Assembly: GCF_001425785.1 (NCBI RefSeq)
Contig: NZ_LMDI01000005.1
Span: forward strand, 26,058 to 90,057
Length of the DNA: 64,000 nt
Origin: Rhizobacter sp. Root1221
GTDB lineage: Bacteria; Pseudomonadota; Gammaproteobacteria; Burkholderiales; Burkholderiaceae_C
Direction: 5' to 3'
Part shown: positions 54,250 through 62,420 of the stretch, piece after piece
Numbering within the stretch: position 1 is the first letter of the stretch
How the letters are laid out: every line of letters starts with the position of its first letter
The notes under the pieces: model-generated
What the model was told of the DNA's origin: nothing
Databases searched by the model: none
The model's input: the letters and a program-made list of their open reading frames with translations, nothing else
Position numbers and translations under genes: made by a program

Positions 54250-54921
54250 ATGTTCCGTATCATGTGCGCCGCTCGACAGGGCGCACGGCCCACCCGACGC
54301 CCATTGCAAATGCAGACCCAAGCGACCGTGCAAGCCGACAAATCCACGTCCCGCCCGCCGCTCCGCCACGCCGTGGCGGCCGCGGTGCGTTCGACCGGCC
54401 GGGTGTTGGCCCGCATCGTGGGCCGGGCGCCGCGCAAGGCCGTGTTGCCGGCCTTCCTGCCCACGGAGCCGGCGCCTCCTCCCGAGCCGCCGATCGGACG
54501 TTCCGTCCCCGTGCCCGTGGCGGCGCTGACCCAGCTGCTGAACCAGTACCCGAGTGCTCGCAGCCGCATGCGGCACCTGGCGCTGGTCGAGTCGTCCTGT
54601 TACCTCTCGCCCGAGGAGCCGTTCTCGCGCCTGCCCCCGCGGGCGGTGGAGATCGCGATCCAGCAACTCGACACCGTGCTGGCGTATTACCCCGGGTTGA
54701 CGGTGCTGCGCCTGCAACTCGAGCGGCGGCTGCAGACGCACCGTGCGCGCGTGGGCGCGGTGCTGGCGGACGAGGACCGGCGGTGGCGCCTGGATGCAGC
54801 CGAAAGTACCTTTGGCAGCACCGACTGGCAGGGCGGCTTGGAGCCGGCGTTTGCCGAAACGCTGCCGTTCGACCGGCCCGAGCGGCCGCAGGCGGCGCGC
54901 GAGCCGGTCGCCCAGCCCTGA
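54250..54921 (+). CDS. Conserved protein of unknown function divergent from the DUF1631 operon
   Basis: 223 residues from the ATG at 54250 (GGAG upstream); 54310 is an alternative start. A basic, low-complexity N-terminus (ATVQADKSTSRPPLRHAVAA, RAPRKAVLPAFLP) and a proline-rich linker precede a helical domain (AALTQLLNQYPSARSRMRHL, RLPPRAVEIAIQQLDTVLAY). The C-terminal GLEPAFAETLPFDRPERP resembles the end of the 94-residue protein encoded across the promoter. No family was recognised. The shared promoter region suggests it works with the DUF1631 operon. Confidence 0.5.
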   Translation: MFRIMCAARQGARPTRRPLQMQTQATVQADKSTSRPPLRHAVAAAVRSTGRVLARIVGRAPRKAVLPAFLPTEPAPPPEPPIGRSVPVPVAALTQLLNQYPSARSRMRHLALVESSCYLSPEEPFSRLPPRAVEIAIQQLDTVLAYYPGLTVLRLQLERRLQTHRARVGAVLADEDRRWRLDAAESTFGSTDWQGGLEPAFAETLPFDRPERPQAAREPVAQP

Positions 54922-54949
54922 GTTGACGGGCGGCCGCGACACGCAGGCC

Positions 54950-55771
54950 TCAGGGGGTGGACGGGCGTCCGAGCCGATGGATCACGGCGGCCACGCCGGC
55001 AGCCAGCCACCGGGTGGCCGCCTGCCACATGCGGGTCAGTGCCCAGCGCACCGGCCGGGCCTTCGCGTGACCCAGTTGCGTGGCGAGAGCCTCGTTCACG
55101 CGGAGCGCGTGATCACGTTCGCGGCGGACTTCGCCGAGGTCGAGCAGGATGTCGGCCACGTGCTGGCGGGCATCGCGTTCGCGGATGTTGTCGCGCCAGG
55201 TGTGGACCGGGTTGAGCGCGCCGGCGCGGATGGGCAGCGACAGCCCCTCGCGGCGGTCGGCGTCGGCGAAGTCGAATTCGAGGCCGAACTGCTCGCAGAA
55301 ACGGTTGCGGCGCGCGTGGTTTTCACCGATGGCGAGCCCGGCGTCCAGCTCGATGCAGCCCACCTCGGCCATGGGCCAGCGGGCGGCCCACTCGACGATC
55401 TCGTTCATCAGGTAGGTGCCGATGCGGTTGCCTTCCAGCCCGGGCAGGTCGAGGAAGACAGCGTCTCCGGCGGTGGCCGCGGCACACAGTTTCACCGTGG
55501 CGGCCCCATCGGGCGTCTGCACGCAATGGGCTGCAAAACAGCCGTTGCCGGTGCCCACCGCGTGGCCCGGCAGCAGCCTTTCGTAATGCAGGTGGATGGA
55601 CGACGTGCAGACCGAACCGCCCGGGCCGCTGTACGTGACGGCCTCCTGCCGCTCCACCAGCACCGACGCGATGGGCAGGGCGTCGGGGGCCACGCGGGAC
55701 CGCACCTCGAGCACCCGCAGCCGGGGCTTCTGGGCGGTGGTGGGAGGCCAATCGCGGAGGTGGGTGGACAT
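54950..55771 (-). CDS. GNAT-like protein of unknown function
   Basis: 273 residues from the ATG at 55771. The middle part contains AVFLDLPGLEGNRIGTYLMN, similar to the acetyl-CoA-binding motif A (Q/RxxGxG/A) of GNAT acetyltransferases, preceded by beta strands and followed by CIELDAGLAIGENHARRNRF, a motif-B-like region with the N-x-x-R-x-x-F pattern of the fold. Residues after ~200 form a coiled-coil-like helix and a final hydrophobic segment (AATRWLAAGVAAVIHRLG) that might touch the membrane. The substrate is unknown; the assignment is by motif only. Confidence 0.5.
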   Translation of the reverse strand: MSTHLRDWPPTTAQKPRLRVLEVRSRVAPDALPIASVLVERQEAVTYSGPGGSVCTSSIHLHYERLLPGHAVGTGNGCFAAHCVQTPDGAATVKLCAAATAGDAVFLDLPGLEGNRIGTYLMNEIVEWAARWPMAEVGCIELDAGLAIGENHARRNRFCEQFGLEFDFADADRREGLSLPIRAGALNPVHTWRDNIRERDARQHVADILLDLGEVRRERDHALRVNEALATQLGHAKARPVRWALTRMWQAATRWLAAGVAAVIHRLGRPSTP

Positions 55772-55928
55772 GGTGGGTGAGGGCTGGTCGGTATCGATAA
55801 CGTGAAGCAATACTCGAACCATGGCCCCCACCGGGGTTTGACGACCCCGTGGGTGACGAAACGCGTCAGGTTGCAGCCGTCTCTGTCAGGCGGTGTGGAT
55901 GAATCCGGCGGGGTTCGTTCACACCTTC

Positions 55929-56363
55929 TCAGGCCTTGGCCTTGTACGACGGCAGCTGCTGGCCGAGCCGGGCACCCATCTCGGCGCCGAGGGCCTGCAG
56001 CGCGCTGAGCGGCCGCACCATCACCTCGAAGTCGACGATCCGGCCGTCCTCGTCGAAACGGATCAGGTCGACGCCCTTGAGTTGCTTGTCGCCCACCCGG
56101 GCGCTGAATTCGAGCACGACGTCGAGCCCATCGCCACTGGCCAGTTCGCGGTGGTATTTGAAGTCTTCGAACACCTTCACCACGGTGGACAGGGCGAGCA
56201 CCAGGGCGGGCGCCGAGGTGTAGGGGCTGTGCGCCATCGGCGAACGGAACACCGCATCGGGATGCACGATGCCAGCCAGCCGCGACATGTCGGTGGTGGC
56301 GACCATCTCGTGCCAGGTGGCGAGGGACCGGGCCACGGCGGGGTGCAGGTGGGAGGGGGTCAT
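55929..56363 (-). CDS. NTF2-like (SnoaL-type) protein
   Basis: 144 residues with the cone-shaped alpha+beta pattern of the SnoaL/NTF2 superfamily: an N-terminal helix (VARSLATWHEMVATTD), IVHPDAVFRSPMA, then long strands (LDVVLEFSARVG, KGVDLIRFDEDGRIVDFEVM) with the family-typical DEDGRI turn. It begins 20 bp after the dienoyl-CoA reductase gene and so is cotranscribed with it. It may be an isomerase, hydratase or lipid-binding accessory in fatty-acid or aromatic acyl metabolism; catalytic residues cannot be assigned. Confidence 0.75.
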   Translation of the reverse strand: MTPSHLHPAVARSLATWHEMVATTDMSRLAGIVHPDAVFRSPMAHSPYTSAPALVLALSTVVKVFEDFKYHRELASGDGLDVVLEFSARVGDKQLKGVDLIRFDEDGRIVDFEVMVRPLSALQALGAEMGARLGQQLPSYKAKA

Positions 56364-56383
56364 GGGTGGCTCCTGAGGGTGGA

Positions 56384-58405
56384 TCAGAGGGCCAGCGCGA
56401 GGCGCGTGCCCTGGTGGATGGCGCGCTTGGCGTCGAGTTCGGCGGCCACGTCGGCGCCACCGATCAGGTGCACGTCCTGCCCGGCGGCCACCAGCGCGTC
56501 GTGCAGTTCGCGCAGCGGCTCCTGGCCCGCGCACAGCACCACGTGGTCCACCGGCAGCACCTGCGGCACCCCGTCGATGCGCACGTGCAGGCCGTCGTCG
56601 TCGATGCGGTCGTAGGCCACCCCCGACGACATCGCCACGCGGCGGGCCTTCAGCGACGTGCGGTGGATCCAGCCGGTGGTCTTGCCGAGCTGGTCGCCCA
56701 CCTTCGTGGTCTTGCGCTGCAGCAGGTGCACGCGCCGGGGCGAGGGCTCGGGCGCCGCGTGCCGCAGGCCGCCGGCCTGTGCGTACCCCGTGTCGATGCC
56801 CCATTCGGCGTAGAACTTCTCGGGCACGAGGCTGGCGCTGTCGCCCGAGTGGGTCAGCGATTCCGCCACGTCGAACCCGATGCCGCCGGCACCGATCACC
56901 GCCACCGAACCGCCCACGGCGGCCCCGTCGCGCAACACGTCGAGGTATCCGAGCACCTTCGGGTGGCCGATGCCGTCGATGTCCGGCACACGCGGGGTGA
57001 CGCCGGTGGCGAGCACCACGGTGTCGAAGCCGCCGCGGGCCAGCCGGTCGGCATCGACGCGGGTGTCGAGGTGCAGGTCCACGCCGTGCAGCGCGATCTG
57101 GCGGCGGTAGTAGCGCAGCGTCTCGTGGAACTCTTCCTTGCCCGGCACCTGCTTCGCGATGTTGAACTGGCCGCCGATCTCGCGGCCCGCCTCGAACAGC
57201 GTCACGTGGTGCCCGCGCTCGGCGGCGGTGACCGCGCAGCTCAGGCCGGCCGGTCCGGCCCCCACCACGGCGATGCGCTTTTTCGTGGCCGCGGGTTCCA
57301 TGGGCATTTCCGTCTCGTGGCACGCGCGCGGGTTCACGAGGCACGACGTGATCTTGCCGCCGAACGTGTGGTCGAGGCAGGCCTGGTTGCAGCCGATGCA
57401 CGTGTTGATCTCGTCGGCACGGCCCTCGCGCGCCTTGCGCACGAACTGCGGGTCGGCCAGCAGCGGGCGGGCCATCGAGACCATGTCGCACACACCCTCG
57501 GCGAGCAGGCGTTCGGCCACCTCGGGGGTGTTGATGCGGTTGGTGGCCACGAGCGGGATGCCCACATGGCCCATCAACCGCTGCGTGACCCACGCGTAGG
57601 CGGCACGCGGCACCTTCGTGGCGATGGTGGGAATGCGCGCCTCATGCCAGCCGATGCCGGTGTTCAGGATGGTGGCGCCGGCCGCCTCGATGGCCTGTGC
57701 GAGCCGGATCACTTCATCGAGCGTGGACCCGCCTTCGACCAGGTCGAGCATCGACAGCCGGTACACGATGATGAACCGCTCGCCCACCTGCGCGCGCACG
57801 CGGCGCACGATCTCCACGGGGAAACGCATGCGGTTCTCGTACGCGCCGCCCCATTCGTCGTCGCGGTGGTTGGTGCGCGCGGCGATGAACTCGTTGATGA
57901 GGTAGCCCTCCGAGCCCATGATCTCCACACCGTCGTAGCCGGCGTGCTGGGCGAGTGCCGCGCAGCGCACGAAGTCGTCGATGGTCTGCGCCACCTCGGC
58001 GGTGGACAGCGCATGGGGCACGTGCGGGTTGATGGGTGCCTGCAGGGCGCTCGGGGCCACCAGCGACGGCTGGTACGAGTACCGGCCGAAGTGCAGGATC
58101 TGCATCGCGATGCGGCCGCCTTCGGCATGCACCGCGCGGGTCACCACGCGGTGGTGTTCGGCTTCCTGTTCGTTGGTGAGCATGGCGCCGCCGCGGGCGG
58201 GGCGGCCGCGTTCGTTGGGGGCGATGCCGCCAGTGACGATGAGGCCCACCTCACCGCGGGCCCGCTCCGCATAAAACGCGGCCATGCGTTCGAAGCCGTT
58301 GGGCGCTTCCTCCAGTCCCACGTGCATGGACCCCATGAGCACGCGGTTGCGAAGGGACGTGAAGCCGAGTTCGAGCGGCCGGTTCAGGTGAGGGAAGTGG
58401 GGCAT
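56384..58405 (-). CDS. fadH: NADPH-dependent 2,4-dienoyl-CoA reductase
   Basis: 673 residues, the full length of the FadH flavoprotein. An Old Yellow Enzyme-type barrel (~1-360) carries Tyr168 in EIMGSEGYLINEF and His254 in GIGWHEARIPT, matching the catalytic Tyr166/His252 of E. coli FadH. A 4Fe-4S cluster is bound by Cys336, 339, 343 and 355 (CIGCNQAC ... SCLVNPR). FAD and NADPH domains follow (IAVVGAGPAGLSCAVTAAE; VAVIGAGGIGFDVAE). It removes conjugated double bonds during beta-oxidation of unsaturated fatty acids. It is divergent from the padR gene, whose product probably represses it. Confidence 0.9.
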   Translation of the reverse strand: MPHFPHLNRPLELGFTSLRNRVLMGSMHVGLEEAPNGFERMAAFYAERARGEVGLIVTGGIAPNERGRPARGGAMLTNEQEAEHHRVVTRAVHAEGGRIAMQILHFGRYSYQPSLVAPSALQAPINPHVPHALSTAEVAQTIDDFVRCAALAQHAGYDGVEIMGSEGYLINEFIAARTNHRDDEWGGAYENRMRFPVEIVRRVRAQVGERFIIVYRLSMLDLVEGGSTLDEVIRLAQAIEAAGATILNTGIGWHEARIPTIATKVPRAAYAWVTQRLMGHVGIPLVATNRINTPEVAERLLAEGVCDMVSMARPLLADPQFVRKAREGRADEINTCIGCNQACLDHTFGGKITSCLVNPRACHETEMPMEPAATKKRIAVVGAGPAGLSCAVTAAERGHHVTLFEAGREIGGQFNIAKQVPGKEEFHETLRYYRRQIALHGVDLHLDTRVDADRLARGGFDTVVLATGVTPRVPDIDGIGHPKVLGYLDVLRDGAAVGGSVAVIGAGGIGFDVAESLTHSGDSASLVPEKFYAEWGIDTGYAQAGGLRHAAPEPSPRRVHLLQRKTTKVGDQLGKTTGWIHRTSLKARRVAMSSGVAYDRIDDDGLHVRIDGVPQVLPVDHVVLCAGQEPLRELHDALVAAGQDVHLIGGADVAAELDAKRAIHQGTRLALAL

Positions 58406-58419
58406 GGCAGGCGATCTTT

Positions 58420-58485
58420 ATGCAACCAGTTGCAATGATCGGCAGTCTACGGTGGTGGCCGTGTTTTATGCAAGCCGTTGCATAA
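58420..58485. promoter_or_regulatory. Two palindromic operator candidates between fadH and padR
   Basis: Site 1, ATGCAA-CCAG-TTGCAA at 58420-58435, lies 14 bp from the fadH start. Site 2, TTATGCAA-GCCG-TTGCATAA at 58466-58485, is a perfect 20-bp palindrome near the centre of the 159-bp divergent region. Both share TGCAA-N4-TTGCA. The positions fit binding by the PadR protein to repress fadH and its own gene. Confidence 0.65.
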
Positions 58486-58564
58486 CGGCGACCTCGGGAC
58501 TTTCCCGTAGGGCGAAGTGCGGCAAGATGGGCCCCTGCTGTCTGTCTTCCGGATTCCTGCGGCC

Positions 58565-59098
58565 ATGTCCCTGCCTCACGCCCTGCTCACCGCCCTGGCC
58601 GAACGCCCGTGTTCCGGCCTCGAACTCGCGGGCCGTTTCGACCGCTCCATCGGTTACTTCTGGTCCGCCACCCACCAGCAGATCTACCGCGAACTCGGCC
58701 GGCTCGAGGAGGCGGGGTGGGTGGAGTCGGCGTCCGTCGAGCAGAGCCGCGGGCGCAAGCGCAACTACCGCCTGCTGCCGGCCGGGCGCAAGGAGCTCAA
58801 GCGCTGGGTGCTGGAGGGGGGCGACCCGAAACCGGTGCGGGACGAGATGATGGTGCGCCTGCGCGCCGAGGCCGTGCTCGGGCCCGTGGGCCTCGAACAA
58901 GAGATGCGTCGGCGCCTCGCGCTGCACGAGGAAAAGCTCGCGGTGTACCGCCAGATCGAAGCCAAGGACTTCGCCGACGGCGACGCGTCGCGCGAGACGC
59001 AACTGCGCCACATCGTGTTGCAAGCCGGCATCATGCAGGAGACCCTGTGGATCGAACTGGCGCGCAAGGCGTTGAAGGTGCTGGCGCTGCCGGGGTGA
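58565..59098 (+). CDS. PadR-family transcriptional regulator
   Basis: 177 residues. An N-terminal winged helix (LPHALLTALAERPCSGLELA, ATHQQIYRELGRLEEAGWV, RKRNYRLLPAGRKELKRW) is followed by the C-terminal helical dimerisation domain of the Vir_act_alpha_C type (EMRRRLALHEEKLAVYRQIE). PadR proteins are usually repressors released by phenolic acids or other hydrophobic ligands. It is transcribed divergently from fadH with two palindromes in between, so autoregulation and control of the fadH/NTF2-like operon are likely. The ATG at 58565 begins at the conserved domain. Confidence 0.85.
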   Translation: MSLPHALLTALAERPCSGLELAGRFDRSIGYFWSATHQQIYRELGRLEEAGWVESASVEQSRGRKRNYRLLPAGRKELKRWVLEGGDPKPVRDEMMVRLRAEAVLGPVGLEQEMRRRLALHEEKLAVYRQIEAKDFADGDASRETQLRHIVLQAGIMQETLWIELARKALKVLALPG

Positions 59099-59138
59099 GA
59101 TCGCACTGCCGAATCCGGTCGTCGATGACGTTGCCCCG

Positions 59139-60035
59139 TCACGGCGGGCCATTCGAGAAAAAATCAGGGACAGGATTGCGCCCGCTGATCAGCGTGAGCT
59201 TGCCCGGTGTGGCTTCGTAAATCGCCTGTTCCTGAATCTTCCTGGTAGGCAGCAACTCACCGTTTTCGCCCAATTTGCTCAGTCGACCTTCGTACGACAC
59301 CAGCAAGCGGTTTCCCTGGAATTTCCACTTGCTTTGAATATCCAGGCATTCGTGTTTTTCTGCGTCGGCCTCCTTCGCGGCTCTAGGATCGCCGCCGCTC
59401 AAGGCACTGCACGCGCCACGGGCGCCATCGTTGTCTACCGACAAGGCGATGCCTGAATTCAGCAAGGTGGCTTCATTGCCCTGAAGGCCCACGACCACAA
59501 GCCACCTGCCGCAATAGCCTTGCCAGCAACTTCCCCATTGGGCCGTGACGGCAAAGTGCCCCTCTCCCAATTTCGTGATGCCCGTCGTGCCAATGTTGCC
59601 TCCCACGCCACTGGTCGTCACGAAATCCTGCCGGTCCGTCATCCGCCAGCCGGCGGCACTGTGTTCAAAGAAATAGGCGCCGATCATGCCGGAGTGGGCA
59701 TGGCCGTCGTACGGACGATTGTTCTCGTCGACGGGCAGAACCTGGGTCACCAGCGCAGCATGTGTGTCGTCCAGTCTCACGACATACACGGGGGAGACTT
59801 CTACGTGAACGACTGCTGCGGCCGCTTCGCTGGGAACATCAGTTGTGGGATACAGGCTCACGGCTTGAACCTGGGCACTTCCGGTCGGCGCCCAATCGGG
59901 GAACGGCAGCGCCATCAAGGCATTTCGGGCCAGGGTTTCTGAATACCGGACTTCGGGTTTCTTCTGGCAACCGGCCAGTAGCAGGCTTGTCGCGATCAAC
60001 GCGCAATGGACTGCGAACTTGCTGAATGAATTCAT
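59139..60035 (-). CDS. Lipoprotein of unknown function
   Basis: 298 residues. The leader FAVHCALIATSLLLAGC ends in a lipobox (Cys23), so the mature protein is membrane-anchored in the periplasm. The body is beta-rich with several paired cysteines (GSCWQGYCGRW, GACSALSGG, HECLDIQ) and contains a repeated strand pattern (VYVVRLDDTHAALVTQVLPV, GRWLVVVGLQGNEATLLNSG). It ends KLTLISGRNPVPDFFSNGPP. G+C is lower than in the neighbours. No family was recognised. It stands alone, convergent with padR. Confidence 0.6.
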   Translation of the reverse strand: MNSFSKFAVHCALIATSLLLAGCQKKPEVRYSETLARNALMALPFPDWAPTGSAQVQAVSLYPTTDVPSEAAAAVVHVEVSPVYVVRLDDTHAALVTQVLPVDENNRPYDGHAHSGMIGAYFFEHSAAGWRMTDRQDFVTTSGVGGNIGTTGITKLGEGHFAVTAQWGSCWQGYCGRWLVVVGLQGNEATLLNSGIALSVDNDGARGACSALSGGDPRAAKEADAEKHECLDIQSKWKFQGNRLLVSYEGRLSKLGENGELLPTRKIQEQAIYEATPGKLTLISGRNPVPDFFSNGPP

Positions 60036-60431
60036 TCGACTCTTACGAAAATCGTGGGGCATTTGAACGACTGGCCACGGCGCAGCGCCGGCTTACTGTC
60101 TCACAAGAGCAGCGTTGCGCTTGCTCACGCCAGCGCTGATGGGCGGTCGCCGCAGCCGATCCACGCACGCTTTCCGCACCACACCACCTGCAGGCGGCCC
60201 GCGACCTGCCCGCGGAAACGCTGGCGCCGTTGCATCTGAGTTTCGTTGTCTGATGACTGACAACGTAGCATGGGTTTAGGCGGAAGGCGAGCCAAGTACT
60301 CCACGTTTACCCTTAAACACGACCCTCTTTGCCGCGTTTAATCTGCGGATTGGCCGATAGTTGTCGTACAACATTGCCAAGCCACCGCCGAGAGGTGCGT
60401 GATTGTTCTCACGAAGTTCGAAAGGCTGACC
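60036..60431. other. Intergenic region upstream of a Bug gene
   Basis: About 400 bp between two divergent genes, with lower G+C than its surroundings. Two palindromes stand out: GTTGTC-TGATGACT-GACAAC near 60246-60265 and GTTGT-CGT-ACAAC at 60360-60372 (listed separately). No small gene or RNA gene was recognised. Confidence 0.4.
60360..60372. promoter_or_regulatory. GntR(FCD)-like operator candidate upstream of a Bug gene
   Basis: GTTGT-CGT-ACAAC is a perfect palindrome whose core TTGTCGTACAA fits the TNGTNNNACNA consensus of FadR-subfamily GntR regulators. It lies about 60 bp upstream of the Bug gene start at 60432. No GntR gene is present in this window, so the regulator would have to be encoded elsewhere. 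Confidence 0.35.
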
Positions 60432-61442
60432 ATGGATCACTTCTCTTCCAACCGCCGCCGCGCGCTGCGCGCGGCCGCCGCGGTTCCGATGTTCTCGGCG
60501 TTCGGTGGCGGTTCGGCCTGGGCCGCAGCGCCGGCCGCGGCCGGCAGCGGACCGTCGCTGGCCGGGTCCCCGGTGCGCCTCATCGTGCCGTACACCCCGG
60601 GCGGTTCGTCCGACATCATCGCGCGCGCCATCTCGGCGCCGCTCGCCGAGGCGTTGGGCACCAACGTGATCGTGGAAAACAAGGTGGGCGCCAACGGCAA
60701 CATCGGGGCTGACCTGGTCGCGAAGTCGCCCGCCGACGGCCACACGCTGCTGCTGTGCGACGTGCGCGCGCTGTCCATCAGCCCGGCGCTCTACAAGCTG
60801 CCGTTCGACCCGAGCAAGAATCTGCAGGGCGTGGCGATGCTGGCGTACTCGCCGCACCTGCTGGTGGTGCACCCGTCCGTGCCGGTGAACAGCCTGGCTG
60901 AGTTGATAGCCCTGTCGAAGAAAAAACCCATGACCTTCGCGGTGACGGCGATGGGCAGTTCCGCCCACCTGGCCGGCAAGCTGCTCGAGGAACGCACCGG
61001 CGGCAAGTGGGACTACGTGCCGTACAAAGGGGGCTCGCAGGCCATCAACGACACCATCGCCGGGCAGACCGACATCCTCATCAACGGCATGCTGGCCACG
61101 CTGCCGTTCGTGCAGGCCAAGCGCCTGAAGGTACTGGCCGTGTCGAAGCCCACCCGCGTGGGGCTGCTGCCCGACGTGCCCACCATCGCCGATTCGTACC
61201 CCGGGTTCGAGTCGGGCACGTGGCAGGGGGTGCTGGCACCGGCCGGCATGCCGGCGCCTGTGCTCGCGAAGATCTCGTCGGAACTGCTGCGGGTCATCCG
61301 CCTCCCGGCGGTGCGCGAGATGCTGGTGGGGCAGGGCGCCGAGGTGTCCACGATGTCGGCCGCCGACACCAGTAAGTTCGTCGAGACGGAGCGCAAGTCG
61401 TGGCAGGCGCTGGTCACCCGTACCGGGCTCAAGCTCGAGTGA
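60432..61442 (+). CDS. Bug/TctC-family binding protein
   Basis: 336 residues from the ATG at 60432 (AAGG upstream). A leader with consecutive arginines (SNRRRALRAAAAVPMFSAFG) suggests Tat export; cleavage is near residue 37. The Bug signature VRLIVPYTPGGSSDIIARAI, VENKVGANGNIGADLV, YVPYKGGSQAINDTIAG and LPDVPTIADSYPGFE follow. It is the last of six family members in the window. It ends 3 bp from the convergent metallo-hydrolase gene. The upstream palindrome suggests regulated expression; the ligand is unknown. Confidence 0.85.
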   Translation: MDHFSSNRRRALRAAAAVPMFSAFGGGSAWAAAPAAAGSGPSLAGSPVRLIVPYTPGGSSDIIARAISAPLAEALGTNVIVENKVGANGNIGADLVAKSPADGHTLLLCDVRALSISPALYKLPFDPSKNLQGVAMLAYSPHLLVVHPSVPVNSLAELIALSKKKPMTFAVTAMGSSAHLAGKLLEERTGGKWDYVPYKGGSQAINDTIAGQTDILINGMLATLPFVQAKRLKVLAVSKPTRVGLLPDVPTIADSYPGFESGTWQGVLAPAGMPAPVLAKISSELLRVIRLPAVREMLVGQGAEVSTMSAADTSKFVETERKSWQALVTRTGLKLE

Positions 61443-61445
61443 TGC

Positions 61446-62318
61446 TCACTGCGGCCACTTCATCTCGCCCTTGACCACCTTGGCGCTGAGTTCGAGACCG
61501 CCCGTGTCGGTGAACTGCGGGTAGGCGCGTTTCATGGCGTCGATGAGCGAGGCCGAGTCCTTCGACCGCGCGGCCTCGGCCTCGAAGGTTTTCAGGTACG
61601 AGGCGGTGAACCGCACGGCGTCGAGGCCCTTCGGCTCGTCGCCCACGAAGTGGCCGGGCACCACGCGGGCCGGGTGCAGCGCCTCGACGTGGCGCAGGGC
61701 GGTCAACCAGTGCTTGCGGGACTGGGGCGTCTGCGTGTCGGCGATCCACACGTGCGAGCCGCTCGACACCAGCACTCCACCCACCGCCGTCTTCAGCGAC
61801 GGGATCCACACGTGGGTGCGCGCCGGGCTCGGGCCGCGCAGGCCCTTGACTTCGAGCGCCCGGCCTTCGAGCGTGATCCGGTCGCCCGCCAGCACCGCGG
61901 GCAACACGAGCTTCTTCGGCGCGTTGTCCTTGAGCACCGGACCCCAGTAGGCCAGCTTGCCGTCCATCGAGGCCTTGATCGCCGCCACCGTCGGGGCCGT
62001 GGCCACGATCTGCGCTTTCGGGAACGCGGCCTGGATCACGTCTAGGCCGAAGTAGTAGTCGGGGTCGCTGTGGCTGATGTAGACCGTGGTCAGCGTCTTG
62101 CCGGTGGCCTGGATCTTCTTCACCAGTGCCTCGGCGTCGTTGCGCTGGAACTGCGCGTCGATCAGCACCACGTCGCGGGCGCCACTGACGATCTCGGAGG
62201 TGACCGGGAACATCGACTGGCCCTGCGGGTTGTAGACGTCGATGGCCAGCGGCGGCGGCGCCGCGTGGGCGGCCGCGAACGAACCGAGCAGGGTGAGGAG
62301 GAGCAGGCGGCGGCGCAT
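61446..62318 (-). CDS. Metallo-beta-lactamase-fold hydrolase with atypical metal motif, exported
   Basis: 290 residues with a Sec leader (RRRLLLLTLLGSFAAAHA), so probably periplasmic. The fold is recognisable from VVLIDAQFQRNDAEALVKKI, TTVYISHSDPDYYFGLDVI and VVPGHFVGDEP. The usual HxHxDH metal motif reads H-S-D-P-D-Y (His83, Asp85, Asp87, Tyr88), so one or two metal-binding histidines are replaced. This variant is seen in a subgroup of bacterial MBL-fold proteins with unproven activity. It is divergent from the LysR gene at 62421, which may regulate it. Confidence 0.78.
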   Translation of the reverse strand: MRRRLLLLTLLGSFAAAHAAPPPLAIDVYNPQGQSMFPVTSEIVSGARDVVLIDAQFQRNDAEALVKKIQATGKTLTTVYISHSDPDYYFGLDVIQAAFPKAQIVATAPTVAAIKASMDGKLAYWGPVLKDNAPKKLVLPAVLAGDRITLEGRALEVKGLRGPSPARTHVWIPSLKTAVGGVLVSSGSHVWIADTQTPQSRKHWLTALRHVEALHPARVVPGHFVGDEPKGLDAVRFTASYLKTFEAEAARSKDSASLIDAMKRAYPQFTDTGGLELSAKVVKGEMKWPQ

Positions 62319-62420
62319 GGGCGATTCCTTCAGGTCGAGGGGGTCCGGCAGGATATGCTGCACGGACCGAGCGAAAAACCGCTTTCCGATCCACTGTTTG
62401 TTTCCTGAATCGCGCGAATC

